From: Nitrospina sp. LS_NOB
Lineage (GTDB): Bacteria; Nitrospinota; Nitrospinia; Nitrospinales; VA-1
NCBI GenBank assembly: GCA_001542995.1
Contig: LFLA01000021.1
Coordinates: forward strand, 1 to 64,000
Direction: 5' to 3'
DNA length: 64,000 bases
The notes beneath the pieces are model-generated. The model was not told the origin of the DNA, searched no databases, and saw only the letters and a list, made by a program, of their open reading frames with translations. The first letter of the stretch is position 1, and each line of letters opens with the position of its first letter. Below, piece by piece: positions 19,075 through 27,912 of the stretch. The translations under genes were made by a program, and so were the position numbers.

Positions 19075-20161
19075 GATAATTTAAAGTATCGTAACCATGC
19101 TTTTTCACGAGTTCATCGCACTTGGCAATTTTAATATCTTCCCTCACCATTTCACTAACCAACTCTTCGAAAGTAATTTTTGGAACCCAGCCAAGTTTAT
19201 TTTTAGCATTACTTGCGTCACCCAATAATGTTTCAACTTCAGTGAGGCGAAAGTATCGTGAATCAACTGCGACAATACATTTACCAGAAGCATCGTAGCC
19301 TTTTTCTTCTACACCCTCACCACGCCAGGCTATTTCCACTTCAAGTTCGCTGGCTACCGCGTTCACAAAATCACGCACGCTGTACTGCGTACCTGTAGCG
19401 ATAACAAAATCTTCAGCCTTGTCTTGTTGCAACATCAACCACTGCATCTCCACGTAATCCCTGGCATGCCCCCAATCGCGCAGCGCATCCAGGTTACCCA
19501 GGTACAAACATTCTTGCAATCCAAGTTTGATACGCGCCAAGGCGCGCGTAATCTTGCGCGTAACAAAGGTTTCACCTCGCACCGGACTTTCATGATTGAA
19601 CAAAATGCCATTACAGGCATAAATGCCGTATGCCTCACGGTAATTGATAGTGATCCAATGCGCGTAAAGCTTAGCTACCGCATAGGGGCTCCGAGGGTAG
19701 AACGGCGTTGTTTCTTTCTGAGGAGTCTCTCTCGCCTGTCCATATAACTCAGAAGTAGATGCCTGGTAGAAACGCGTCTTTTTTTCTAATCCAAGAATAC
19801 GAATCGCTTCCAACAGACGTAAAGTACCCAATGCGTCTGAGTTAGCCGTATATTCAGGCTCTTCGAACGAGACAGCCACATGACTTTGCGCCGCGAGGTT
19901 ATAAATTTCGTCCGGCTGAACTTTCTGGATAATATGCGTCAGGCTGGATGAATCGGTCATATCTCCATGATGGAGAAAAAATGACTGTCTTTTCTCATGA
20001 ATATCATGGAACAGATGGTCAATGCGTGCCGTATTAAACAGGGAGCTACGCCGTTTAATACCATGCACCTCATACCCTTTCTCCAGTAACAGATCAGAAA
20101 GATAGGCGCCATCTTGCCCTGTAACACCTGTAATCAATGCGATTTTCCTGGTTTTGCTCAT
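19067..20161 (-). CDS. gmd: GDP-mannose 4,6-dehydratase
   Basis: 364 residues. Opens [20 protein letters not shown] and [19 protein letters not shown], both diagnostic for Gmd; YxxxK in [13 protein letters not shown] and the substrate loop [20 protein letters not shown] are present (split here as [10 protein letters not shown] and RGETFVTRK). Makes GDP-4-keto-6-deoxymannose, the branch point for fucose, colitose and other GDP-deoxyhexoses. ATG start three bases after the frame-restored end of the upstream membrane protein gene. Confidence 0.96.
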   Translation of the reverse strand: MSKTRKIALITGVTGQDGAYLSDLLLEKGYEVHGIKRRSSLFNTARIDHLFHDIHEKRQSFFLHHGDMTDSSSLTHIIQKVQPDEIYNLAAQSHVAVSFEEPEYTANSDALGTLRLLEAIRILGLEKKTRFYQASTSELYGQARETPQKETTPFYPRSPYAVAKLYAHWITINYREAYGIYACNGILFNHESPVRGETFVTRKITRALARIKLGLQECLYLGNLDALRDWGHARDYVEMQWLMLQQDKAEDFVIATGTQYSVRDFVNAVASELEVEIAWRGEGVEEKGYDASGKCIVAVDSRYFRLTEVETLLGDASNAKNKLGWVPKITFEELVSEMVREDIKIAKCDELVKKHGYDTLNYRE

Positions 20162-20219
20162 AAATCAATTTTTGTTATGCCGTTCTGTCCAGTACTTAAT
20201 AGCAAAAGCCATTCCTAAA

Positions 20220-21452
20220 CTAACTAGCAATATAAAGTATGGATATATATCTGCGCAGGGTTCCTATAAGAGGAGTAGCAAGTCCATATATTTGTAACAC
20301 AAACAGCATTATGAAAACGGGCACTAAAAATTTCATATGGTTGTGCTTGTATAGACCAAAGACCAGAAAAATAAAGAAAAAATACGCAATAAACATTTCC
20401 ACTGAAACCATCAATCTAAAAGTTGAACCATCATTGATCCTGGAAAATATAGGCCAATGATTTGGAAAGGGTGCCAACAAAGCAATCTGAAGTGCCCTGG
20501 GAGCATAATAAATCATATCAACAACATCGTGAAATTCAGCCTCATCGATCAAGTTAAGTTCTCTTACCGTTTTATTAGGAGAACTTAAATGCTGCCTAAA
20601 TGACATTCTTGCACGTGAAACCGCATATAGCCTCGAATCTATAAACAATGGCAAACCAGATGCAGACCAAGTTAAATCTTTTTTAATTTGATTTTTATGA
20701 TTAGATGCCGCCCCTGTCATCAATGGAAATAATAAAACTGAAATGATAACTAATTTAAAAGCCAGCAGACCTTCATTTTTAAATGCCAGTCGGCCTCCCT
20801 TTCTAATTTGCCCTAACTTTGCCCTAACGAAGAACAGTGCCAATAAAATACTTGCCGAAAATAATAATTGAACAACGTAGGGACGATTTATTGAAATAAT
20901 AGCGCATCCAATAAATATCCAATACAAGCCATAATTTTTACGCTCACATAAAAGAACCACGCCGAAAACGAAAACAAACACACCCAGTATAACAAAGCTT
21001 TCTTTATTTATCTGAGAGAGCCAATGCATCTCAAATGGTGAAATGATGAAATATAGAGATGCAATCAATGCATGCCGCATTGATACAACCCTGTTTAAAA
21101 TCAAAATAAGGAATATAGATGCCAGCGAATGACATAAACTATTGACAAAAACCACAAGCCAAGGGTACGGGCCAACTAAAGTATATAAAATTGATAAAAA
21201 ACCTGCTGGGCCCTGTCCAGCGGGTCTTAAGCGCCAGACACCCCATCCCTCACTTATAGTTTTCTCTCTCATATCAATGGCTAACCTATGATAGTATTGG
21301 GGGTCCCCAGCTAATAAGCCGTTTATGGCAGTATCGGACATATATTCAATAATCCATAGCTGATATGCCATCATCACGAATATAGAGTAAAGAATTACTC
21401 CAAAAGCAACTTTTACCAAAAAGAAAACCTTAATGTTGGTATCTGCTAACAT
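20220..21452 (-). CDS. Multi-pass membrane protein, candidate Wzy or GT-C; 3' end frameshifted
   Basis: 410 residues with roughly 9-11 hydrophobic segments and a periplasmic-looking loop about residues 45-75 (GLLAGDPQYYHRLAIDM). No family motif that I recognise; topology, size and first position in the locus fit an O-antigen polymerase or a GT-C type transferase. The reading frame stops at 20220 just after an (AT)4 tract (20243-20250). Adding one AT unit would continue the frame as YPYFILLVSLGMAFAIKYW, ending with ERHNKN and a stop at 20165, three bases before gmd, so the gene is probably a slipped version of a 427-residue or so protein. Confidence 0.7.
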   Translation of the reverse strand: MLADTNIKVFFLVKVAFGVILYSIFVMMAYQLWIIEYMSDTAINGLLAGDPQYYHRLAIDMREKTISEGWGVWRLRPAGQGPAGFLSILYTLVGPYPWLVVFVNSLCHSLASIFLILILNRVVSMRHALIASLYFIISPFEMHWLSQINKESFVILGVFVFVFGVVLLCERKNYGLYWIFIGCAIISINRPYVVQLLFSASILLALFFVRAKLGQIRKGGRLAFKNEGLLAFKLVIISVLLFPLMTGAASNHKNQIKKDLTWSASGLPLFIDSRLYAVSRARMSFRQHLSSPNKTVRELNLIDEAEFHDVVDMIYYAPRALQIALLAPFPNHWPIFSRINDGSTFRLMVSVEMFIAYFFFIFLVFGLYKHNHMKFLVPVFIMLFVLQIYGLATPLIGTLRRYISILYIAS

Positions 21453-21465
21453 ACGTTAGATGACA

Positions 21466-21509
21466 TTCGCATTGACAATTGGTCGCCTTCGCATTGACAA
21501 TTGGTCGCC
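21466..21509. repeat. 22-bp tandem direct repeat, two perfect copies
   Basis: TTCGCATTGACAATTGGTCG plus CC occurs at 21466-21487 and again at 21488-21509 without mismatch. It ends 13 bases upstream of the ATG of the first polysaccharide gene (minus strand), so it lies in the leader or promoter of the operon. Each copy carries the CAATTG palindrome and, on the minus strand, TTGTCA, a weak -35-like hexamer. No JUMPstart/ops sequence is seen. Confidence 0.9.
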
Positions 21510-21608
21510 CCTGTTAAAATATTCTACACGATTTTAAGTGGCTTCTTCTGTCTTCCTTCCCACGCATAGGTGACATATCAATCAAAACAGGAAGCTCTGA
21601 AGGATAAC

Positions 21609-21686
21609 TGGCGTCCCCAGCGGGATTCGAACCCGCGTCGCCGGCGTGAAAGGCCGGTGTCCTGGGCCAGGCTAGACGATGGGGAC
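21609..21686 (-). tRNA. tRNA-Glu (TTC)
   Basis: Minus-strand cloverleaf: acceptor GTCCCCA pairs with TGGGGAC, anticodon stem-loop CCGGC-CTTTCAC-GCCGG gives anticodon TTC, T arm GCGGG-TTCGAAT-CCCGC, discriminator G and encoded CCA. It lies downstream of tRNA-Lys and its 3' end faces the polysaccharide locus. Confidence 0.95.
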
Positions 21687-21714
21687 TTCCAGGTTTTAAT
21701 GAGGAAAAAAGAAA

Positions 21715-21787
21715 TGAGCCGCGAAGGGATCGAACCTTCGACCACTTGATTAAAAGTCAAGTGCTCTACCAACTGAGCTAGCGGCCC
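21715..21787 (-). tRNA. tRNA-Lys (TTT)
   Basis: Minus-strand cloverleaf: GGGCCGC acceptor pairs with GCGGCTC (one G-T pair), D arm GCTCAGTTGGTAGAGC, anticodon stem-loop CTTGA-CTTTTAA-TCAAG with anticodon TTT, T arm GAAGG-TTCGATC-CCTTC, discriminator A. CCA is not encoded, unlike the tRNA-Glu 28 bases downstream. Confidence 0.95.
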
Positions 21788-21942
21788 ATTCTTAAATCAA
21801 AAGCGAAAGGGGAAAAATTAACAGACCCATTTTAACATGTCAATGCATTTATTTGGCTTGATTTTATGCCTAAGGCCCAATAATATCCATCTTTAACCTG
21901 TTTTATCCCTGACCTGTAAACTTGCTCAATAAAGAGGCTCTC

Positions 21943-22860
21943 TTGGAAAAATCTGAAAAAATCTGGCTTGATGGGAAAATGGTCCCTTGGCACGAAGCCA
22001 ATGTCCATGTCCTCACTCATACTCTGCATTACGGATTCGGCGTCTTCGAAGGTATTCGTTGCTACAACTCCAAAGATAACGGATCGGCCATTTTCCGCCT
22101 ACAGGAACATATCGACCGGCTGTTTCAGTCTGCCGTCATTCTCGGCATTGAAGTGCCCTTTTCCAACAAAGACCTCTTTGACGCAACCCTCAGCGTTGTC
22201 CGAGAAAATAAGCTGGAGGAATGTTACATCCGGCCCATCATATTTCTGGGCGATAACAAAATGGGGCTCAACCCTAAAGGGGTTGATGTCCGTTGCGCCA
22301 TCGCCGCCTGGCCCTGGGGCACCTATCTGGGAGAGGACGGTCTCGATAAGGGCATCCGTGTCCGCCTGTCTTCCTTCACCCGGCACCATGTCAATGCCAC
22401 CATGACCAAAGCCAAAGCCTGCGGTTACTACATTAACTCTATCCTGGCCAAAGCCGAAGCTGTTCGCGATGGTTACGACGAGGCCATTCTTCTCGACCCT
22501 TCGGGCTACGTTTCAGAAGGATCGGGAGAAAATATTTTCATCTATTCCAAGGGGAAATTACACACCCCTAGTTTGTCCTGCTCCAATCTGGATGGGATCA
22601 CCCGCGACGCCGTCATTGAAATATGTGCCGACCTGGGGATTGCTCTGGAAGAAAGAACCATCACCCGTGATGAACTGTATATCGCGGAAGAGGTCTTTCT
22701 GTCCGGAACCGCCGCCGAGATCACCCCGGTCCGCGAGATCGACAACCGCGTTATCGGCTTGGGCAAAAAGGGCCCGATCACCGACCGGATCCAGAAAACA
22801 TTTTTTGAAGTGGTTCGCGGGGGCCACCCCAAATTCCAGAAATGGCTCACCCGGGTATAG
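21943..22860 (+). CDS. ilvE: Branched-chain amino acid aminotransferase
   Basis: 305 residues, fold type IV PLP enzyme. The family opening [20 protein letters not shown], then [14 protein letters not shown], the PLP lysine region [15 protein letters not shown] and the phosphate-binding [12 protein letters not shown] and [10 protein letters not shown] are all present. It catalyses the last step of Leu, Ile and Val synthesis with glutamate. Two TTG codons could start it: 21922 and 21943. I prefer 21943 because AAAGAGG at 21931-21937 is a good ribosome binding site for it and IlvE proteins normally start just before this point. Confidence 0.93.
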   Translation: MEKSEKIWLDGKMVPWHEANVHVLTHTLHYGFGVFEGIRCYNSKDNGSAIFRLQEHIDRLFQSAVILGIEVPFSNKDLFDATLSVVRENKLEECYIRPIIFLGDNKMGLNPKGVDVRCAIAAWPWGTYLGEDGLDKGIRVRLSSFTRHHVNATMTKAKACGYYINSILAKAEAVRDGYDEAILLDPSGYVSEGSGENIFIYSKGKLHTPSLSCSNLDGITRDAVIEICADLGIALEERTITRDELYIAEEVFLSGTAAEITPVREIDNRVIGLGKKGPITDRIQKTFFEVVRGGHPKFQKWLTRV

Positions 22861-22942
22861 GCTAAAATAAAACCCTGCCATTTCCGCTTTTGGATCATAT
22901 AAATTTCAGTCCCTATACTGCAAACACCGGAGATTTTGAGTT

Positions 22943-23320
22943 ATGCCGATTTACGAATACGAATGTGACAAATGCGGAGCCGTCTTTGAGGCCATACAAG
23001 CCATTTCCGCCAAACCTTTAAAGACCTGCAATGGCTTGGGTTGCGACGATAAAGATAACGGAAAAGTCCGCCGTCTGGTTTCCGCTTCCGGGTTTATCCT
23101 TAAAGGTTCGGGATGGTATACTTCTGAATACCCTTCCGAAGCACGCAAGAAGGGCTGGGAAAAAGAAAGCAAACAGGGCAAAACCGATACCGAAACCCCG
23201 GCACCCGCGACTGCTACGGAAACCTCCAAAACCCCTGAACCTGCGGCCCCGGTTAAAAAGCCCTCGCCCAAAAATCCTTATTCCGGGGGAAAATCCAAAA
23301 CGGCCAAAGGCTCTAAATAA
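22943..23320 (+). CDS. FmdB-family zinc ribbon protein
   Basis: 125 residues. MPIYEYECDKCGAVFEAIQA is the classic FmdB/CxxC_CXXC_SSSS start, with a second Cys pair spaced as CNGLGC; VRRLVSASGFILKGSGWYTS follows, as in the family. The last 60 residues are a low-complexity Lys/Pro/Ala tail (KTPEPAAPVKKPSPKNP). Role unknown; often thought regulatory or nucleic-acid binding. It lies 82 bases after ilvE and 15 before the histidine kinase gene. Confidence 0.88.
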   Translation: MPIYEYECDKCGAVFEAIQAISAKPLKTCNGLGCDDKDNGKVRRLVSASGFILKGSGWYTSEYPSEARKKGWEKESKQGKTDTETPAPATATETSKTPEPAAPVKKPSPKNPYSGGKSKTAKGSK

Positions 23321-23335
23321 ATTGGCACTGGCACC

Positions 23336-24418
23336 ATGAATGACCGCCTGCACCAGAATATTTTTTATTCCATCATAGACGGGGTTCTGCTCATTTCCCC
23401 GGCGTTGACCATTCAGGAGAGCAATCTGGCCATCGAGGACATGTTTCACCGGTCCCGCGACTCGTTCATCCACCGCAGTCTGGAAGAATTGTTCCCCCGT
23501 CAGTCGCATGTGCTCGACAAAGTCCGCAAAGTTCTGGTAACCGGAGCCTGCTACCACGATGTGGAGGCAGAAGGCATGCGCAACATCCCCTCTTCCCGGT
23601 TCCCGGCTAATCTGACCCTGTCGCCCTATCTGGAGAGCGACGACTCCATTCAGGGAGTGGTCATACTGGTCAAAAACATGACCCTGATTCGGGAACTGGA
23701 GGAACGACAAAGACCAGCAGATCAACTCAACAAGCTGGGAGAGATCGCAATGGGCATGGCCCATGAAATTCGCAACCCGTTAGGGGGTATCCGTGGGTCG
23801 GCCCAGCTTCTGCGCCAGGAAATCAAAAACAAATCGCATCAGGAATATCTCGATATCGTGGTTTCCGAAGTGGACCGGATAGACAGAATGATCAGAAGAA
23901 TGATGAACCTGACCCGGCCTCTCAATCTGAAACTGAAAAGCACCAATATCCATAAAGTTCTGGAAGAAATCCTGGTGCTAGAAAAAGACAGCCTCACCCG
24001 CAAAAAGGGCCGGTTTGAGCAAATTTATGATCCCAGCCTACCCCTCATTGAGGCCGATGAAGACCAATTGAAGCAGGTGTTTCTCAACCTCATCAAAAAT
24101 GCCATCGAAGCATCGAGAAAAGGCGGCAGAATCCAGATCATCACCCGGGTCAGTTCAGGATATGCCGTCAAGACCGCCTCTTCTCCCATCCCACAACAAA
24201 ATATCGTGGTCGAAATCATCGACTCAGGAGAAGGTATGGATGAGGAAACCCGGAAAAAATTGTTCACCCCCTTTCACACCACGAAAAAAAAGGGCAGCGG
24301 TTTAGGGCTTCCTATTTCCCTGAAAATCGTCAAAGACCATTATGGAAAAATCAAAATCACCTCCGAAAAGGGATTAGGCACCACGGTGCAAGTATTTCTT
24401 CCCAGCGGGCAGAGATGA
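23336..24418 (+). CDS. NtrB-like PAS sensor histidine kinase
   Basis: 360 residues, no membrane segments, so cytoplasmic. N-terminal PAS domain (about 5-120), then the DHp box MGMAHEIRNPLGGIRG with His143, N box FLNLIKNAIEAS, G1 DSGEGMDEE, G2 KGSGLGLPI. This arrangement is that of NtrB (GlnL). It is 12 bases upstream of an NtrC-like regulator and surely its partner. The signal could be nitrogen status via PII, but no PII gene is in the window. Confidence 0.9.
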   Translation: MNDRLHQNIFYSIIDGVLLISPALTIQESNLAIEDMFHRSRDSFIHRSLEELFPRQSHVLDKVRKVLVTGACYHDVEAEGMRNIPSSRFPANLTLSPYLESDDSIQGVVILVKNMTLIRELEERQRPADQLNKLGEIAMGMAHEIRNPLGGIRGSAQLLRQEIKNKSHQEYLDIVVSEVDRIDRMIRRMMNLTRPLNLKLKSTNIHKVLEEILVLEKDSLTRKKGRFEQIYDPSLPLIEADEDQLKQVFLNLIKNAIEASRKGGRIQIITRVSSGYAVKTASSPIPQQNIVVEIIDSGEGMDEETRKKLFTPFHTTKKKGSGLGLPISLKIVKDHYGKIKITSEKGLGTTVQVFLPSGQR

Positions 24419-24430
24419 TAAGATAGAAAC

Positions 24431-25885
24431 ATGACAGACAAACAAAATAAAATCCTCATCGTTGATGACGAGCAAAACATTCTCTGGGTCTTGAAAAAAG
24501 GACTGGAAAAGAAAAACTATCGCGTCCACACCGCCTCATCCGGGCAGGAAGCACTGAAAAAGCTGGCCGCCAACCAATACCTGATGATGTTTTCCGACAT
24601 ATTCATGGAGGATACCGACGGACTGCAACTTCTCGAACATACCCGGAAGGTTTCTCCCGACTTGAAAGTGGTGATGATGACCGCTCAGGACACCATGAAC
24701 AACACCATCGAGGCCATGCGGCTGGGAGCCTACGACTACATCACCAAGCCGTTCGATTTCGAAGAGATTTTCCGCTTGATCGACAAGGCGGAAACTGCCC
24801 GGTCCGTTTCCGCACCGACCTCCGACTTGTCCGACCAGAATCAGGAAGCCGGCGCGCAAGATGCCATATCCTCGATCATAGGCAAGAGCAAACGCATGCA
24901 GGAAATTTTTAAAACCATCGGTAAGTCGGCGGGCTCCGACTTGTCGGTCCTGATTACCGGAGAAAGCGGAACCGGTAAGGAAATGGTGGCCAACACGCTC
25001 CATCAGTACTCGCACCGCAAGGATCAGCCCTTTATTTGCATCAACTGCGCTGCCATCTCGCGCGAACTTTTGGAGTCGGAGCTGTTCGGTCACGAGCGCG
25101 GTGCTTTCACCGGGGCCATAGAGACCAAGATCGGGAAATTTCAGCAGGCCGATAGAGGCACCCTGTTTCTTGATGAAATCGGCGATATGGAACTGCCCTT
25201 GCAAGCCAAAATCCTCCGCGTTCTGCAAAACAATGAATTCTACCGGGTGGGAGGCAAAAATCCGATCACCGTTAATGTCCGGGTCATTGCCGCGACCAAC
25301 CAGAACCTGGCAGACATGATGGACCTGAAACAGTTTCGCGAAGACCTGTATCACCGCCTCAACGTCATCCATATTGATATGCCACCGTTAAGAGAACGGC
25401 TGGAAGATGTACCCCTGCTGGCCAATCATTTCATCCACCGATACGCCGATTCGCTTTCATGCGGCAAGGTCTATCTCTCCCCCGATGTCGAACGCATCCT
25501 CGGTGGTTATCACTGGAGCGGCAACATCCGCGAACTTGAAAACGTCATCAAACGTGCGTTGATGCTGGCCCTTTCCGGCCCCATCCTACCGGAACACCTG
25601 CCGCCACACCTACAGGAAGACGTCACCATCGACGATGAAGGACAATGGGATGAACGCCTGAACCGGTTGCTGAAGGACTTTCTTCTCAACAACCATGAAG
25701 AAGGGACGATTTATGAAACCCTCGTACAAAAAATTGAAAAACACCTTTTTGAAATTCTTCTAAGCAAATATTCCGGCAAACAGGTCGCCACCGCCAAGGC
25801 TCTGGGCATCAACCGCAATACCCTCAAAAGAAAAATTGACTCCATGAAAATTTCGCCCAAAAATCACAAGTCCAACGGCTCCTGA
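24431..25885 (+). CDS. NtrC-like sigma-54 response regulator
   Basis: 484 residues: receiver (2-125; acidic pair DD at 12-13, phospho-acceptor Asp56 in FSDIFMED, Lys106 region YDYITKPF), AAA+ sigma-54 activation domain (about 155-390; Walker A GESGTGKEM, GAFTGA loop in RGAFTGAIETK, Walker B LFLDEIGD), and a Fis-type helix-turn-helix at the end (VATAKALGINRNTLKRKID). Activates RNA polymerase-sigma-54. Closest in layout to NtrC. Confidence 0.92.
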   Translation: MTDKQNKILIVDDEQNILWVLKKGLEKKNYRVHTASSGQEALKKLAANQYLMMFSDIFMEDTDGLQLLEHTRKVSPDLKVVMMTAQDTMNNTIEAMRLGAYDYITKPFDFEEIFRLIDKAETARSVSAPTSDLSDQNQEAGAQDAISSIIGKSKRMQEIFKTIGKSAGSDLSVLITGESGTGKEMVANTLHQYSHRKDQPFICINCAAISRELLESELFGHERGAFTGAIETKIGKFQQADRGTLFLDEIGDMELPLQAKILRVLQNNEFYRVGGKNPITVNVRVIAATNQNLADMMDLKQFREDLYHRLNVIHIDMPPLRERLEDVPLLANHFIHRYADSLSCGKVYLSPDVERILGGYHWSGNIRELENVIKRALMLALSGPILPEHLPPHLQEDVTIDDEGQWDERLNRLLKDFLLNNHEEGTIYETLVQKIEKHLFEILLSKYSGKQVATAKALGINRNTLKRKIDSMKISPKNHKSNGS

Positions 25886-25894
25886 TCTCACTTC

Positions 25895-26006
25895 CATGCT
25901 AAGCCAATGTATCTTCTCCGTTGAAACCCATGTCAAACCTGCAACGATTCAGCAGATTAACCGGTCTTTCTCATGCTAAGCCAATGTATCTTCTCCGTTG
26001 AAACCC
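25895..26006 (+). repeat. 35-bp direct repeat around a start codon
   Basis: CATGCTAAGCCAATGTATCT followed by TCTCCGTTGAAACCC is present at 25895-25929 and again, identical, at 25972-26006; the period is 77 bases. The second copy contains the start codon and first 11 codons of the aspartoacylase-family gene; the first copy is an out-of-frame duplicate that opens a 27-codon frame ending in TAA at the second ATG. It looks like a tandem duplication of the 5' end of the gene. Confidence 0.9.
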
Positions 26007-26926
26007 CGGTTGGGCCGCCGGTGGAAATCATCCGCCACACATTTGCCTCCAATTTACCAAAGCCGGTCAAGCGCGTCTCGCTGGTTGCCGGCCTGCACGG
26101 CGATGAACTGGAAGGACTTTATATCTGTCACCGGCTGATAGAGACCCTGAAAAATCTGGAAGAACAGAATGCCTTCAAAGGCGAGGTCCACATTTATCCG
26201 GCGGTCAATCCGCAGGCCCTTGAAACAGGAACCCGACTGTGGCCTTTTTTTTCCGTCGATATCAATCGCACCTTCGGCCAAACAAACACACCCTCTTTGC
26301 CCAGTGAGATATCGAAAATCCTGTTGGAAGATCTAAAGTCCAACTCCGATCTGGCGGTGGATATTCATTCCAGCAATCTTCATCTGATGGAACTGCCGCA
26401 AATTAGAATCATCAAGGATTTTGAAAAAAAACTCGTGCCGCTGGCAAAATTTTGCAACGTCGACCTGATCTGGGTCCATCCCCATGCAGAGATTTTTGAG
26501 TCCACTCTCGGTTACAGCCTGAACCAGGCCAAAATACCCACTCTCGTCATCGAAACCGGAATCTGCCTGCGCATTAACAAAAATTATTGCGAGCAGATTG
26601 TTCTCGGCATCCTCAACCTGCTTCAACAGACCGGCACGCTTGATGGCGACGAACCCCTGGCAAACGTCACGCCGCCCAAGGTGGTGCAACCCGGATACGT
26701 CACCATGATCCAAGCTAAGAATGCCGGGTTATTCGTTAAACAAACAGAAGTGGGACAAATAGTAACCGAAGGAGAAAAAATTGGCGACCTCATCGACCCT
26801 GTCGAAGGCAAGGTGCTGGAAGAAATCCGCTCACCCTGTTCCGGCCTTCTCTTTACTCTCAGGGAACATCCTCTGACTTCAAAAGGCGCGCCCCTGGCCC
26901 GCATCGCCACCGAGGAACCGGCATGA
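25973..26926 (+). CDS. Succinylglutamate desuccinylase/aspartoacylase family hydrolase
   Basis: 317 residues, M14-like zinc carboxypeptidase fold. Zinc ligands His42 and Glu45 in AGLHGDELEG and His132 in VDIHSSNLHL; Arg in SVDINRTFGQ binds substrate carboxylate; catalytic Glu194 in LVIETGICLR. The last 80 residues form the beta-barrel domain (GLFVKQTEVGQIVTEGEKIG) typical of AstE/AspA relatives. It would hydrolyse an N-acyl amino acid or a similar amide; the true substrate is unknown. Its 3' end overlaps the start of a paralogue by 4 bases. Confidence 0.88.
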   Translation: MLSQCIFSVETPVGPPVEIIRHTFASNLPKPVKRVSLVAGLHGDELEGLYICHRLIETLKNLEEQNAFKGEVHIYPAVNPQALETGTRLWPFFSVDINRTFGQTNTPSLPSEISKILLEDLKSNSDLAVDIHSSNLHLMELPQIRIIKDFEKKLVPLAKFCNVDLIWVHPHAEIFESTLGYSLNQAKIPTLVIETGICLRINKNYCEQIVLGILNLLQQTGTLDGDEPLANVTPPKVVQPGYVTMIQAKNAGLFVKQTEVGQIVTEGEKIGDLIDPVEGKVLEEIRSPCSGLLFTLREHPLTSKGAPLARIATEEPA

Positions 26927-27912
26927 AAGAAAAAGTCCTCTCCGTTCCAACTGCGTTCGGCGCCCCACTGGAGCTTTATAAAAATAGCTGGGGGAAATCC
27001 GGTCACGAAATCCTATCTATTGTCAGCGGATTGCAAGGCGACCATTTGAACGGCATGTATCTGAGTTCGCGCCTGTCGCAGTTTCTCGACAGCGTGGTAG
27101 AAGGTATCGACCCCAACTACACCCTCAAAGGACAGGTCATCAGTTTCCCGGTAGCCAACCTGAACGCCATTCAATCCGGCTCCAGGTTGTGGCCCTACGA
27201 CGGCATGGATATGGACCTGGCGTTTCCCGGCAACCCCGAAGGCGAAACCAGCGAAGCCCTGGCCTCCGCCATTTATACGCATACGGCGGATTCCTATTGG
27301 GGCATCATCCTGCAATCAGCCTCTCCACATTATGAGGACGCTCCGCATATCCAGGTCACAAAGCTGGATGGAAGAATCAAAAAGCTGGCCCGCGACCTGC
27401 AAATCGATACCGTGCGCAAGTTAAATGAAACCTCAAAAGTCAGCTTGTTTCATCAGTGGTACGCACACGATATCATCACCGTCACCCTGTCAGCCGGCTC
27501 ACCCCGCACCCTGAACGTTCAGCAATGCGAAGCCCTGTTCCAGGGCATCGTGAATTTTATGGTTGCCGAGAAAATCCTGAAAGATAAAAGAAAAATAAAA
27601 CCTGAGGAAAATATCAAACCCCGGTTTTATCAACCTGGGGATGAGGTCGCCGTTCTTGCCGGCACAGCAGGAATGTTTCTCAAAGAAGTGAAGGTGGGAA
27701 CCGCCGTCCAAGCCGGACAAAAGATAGGAGAAATCCGCGACATTTATAGCGGCAAAAGACGGGAAGAGATCACAGCAACAGCGAACGGCTTTCTCGTGAC
27801 ACTCCGGCAATATCCTATCGTTTACGAAAAAGAACCTATTGCCATAATCCTGACCACAAAAAAATCCTGGAGGGAGTACCTCCCTTGGCCCACTAGGCGT
27901 GGGGCCAACTAA
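26923..27912 (+). CDS. Aspartoacylase-family pseudoenzyme paralogue
   Basis: 329 residues, same architecture as the preceding gene, including the C-terminal barrel (GMFLKEVKVGTAVQAGQKIG). All catalytic positions are changed: HGDE is QGDH (Gln38, His41), the third zinc ligand is Gln131 (ILQSASPHYE), the DINRTF block reads DMDLAF and the catalytic Glu is Ser in TVTLSAGSP. So the fold is kept but zinc hydrolysis should be lost; a regulatory or structural subunit for its neighbour is plausible. Its stop (TAA) overlaps the stop of the convergent hicB-like gene. Confidence 0.85.
   Translation: MKEKVLSVPTAFGAPLELYKNSWGKSGHEILSIVSGLQGDHLNGMYLSSRLSQFLDSVVEGIDPNYTLKGQVISFPVANLNAIQSGSRLWPYDGMDMDLAFPGNPEGETSEALASAIYTHTADSYWGIILQSASPHYEDAPHIQVTKLDGRIKKLARDLQIDTVRKLNETSKVSLFHQWYAHDIITVTLSAGSPRTLNVQQCEALFQGIVNFMVAEKILKDKRKIKPEENIKPRFYQPGDEVAVLAGTAGMFLKEVKVGTAVQAGQKIGEIRDIYSGKRREEITATANGFLVTLRQYPIVYEKEPIAIILTTKKSWREYLPWPTRRGAN
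27885..27909 (+). repeat. Hairpin repeat at convergent gene ends, core CCAC-TAGGC-GTGG
   Basis: TTGGCCC and GGGCCAA form a 7-bp stem around ACTAGGCGTG. The sequence CACTAGGCGTGGGGCCAAC (27891-27909) recurs as an exact inverted copy at 35817-35835, and related copies occur near 35733, 45913 and 47070. It encodes the last codons of the upstream CDS and abuts both overlapping stop codons. No T tail, so not a standard terminator. Confidence 0.65.

Noticed and set aside
21453-21608. JUMPstart/ops element for RfaH
   Set aside because: GGCGGTAG is absent from the leader of the polysaccharide operon.
21578-21772. 64-codon ORF across the tRNA pair
   Set aside because: The sequence folds as two tRNA cloverleaves; the reading frame is accidental.
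23018-23764. 248-codon minus-strand ORF over the FmdB and kinase genes
   Set aside because: Shadow of two well-supported plus-strand genes, Gly/Arg-rich without motifs.
24536-25372. 278-codon minus-strand ORF
   Set aside because: Antisense shadow of the NtrC-like gene with no recognisable domain.
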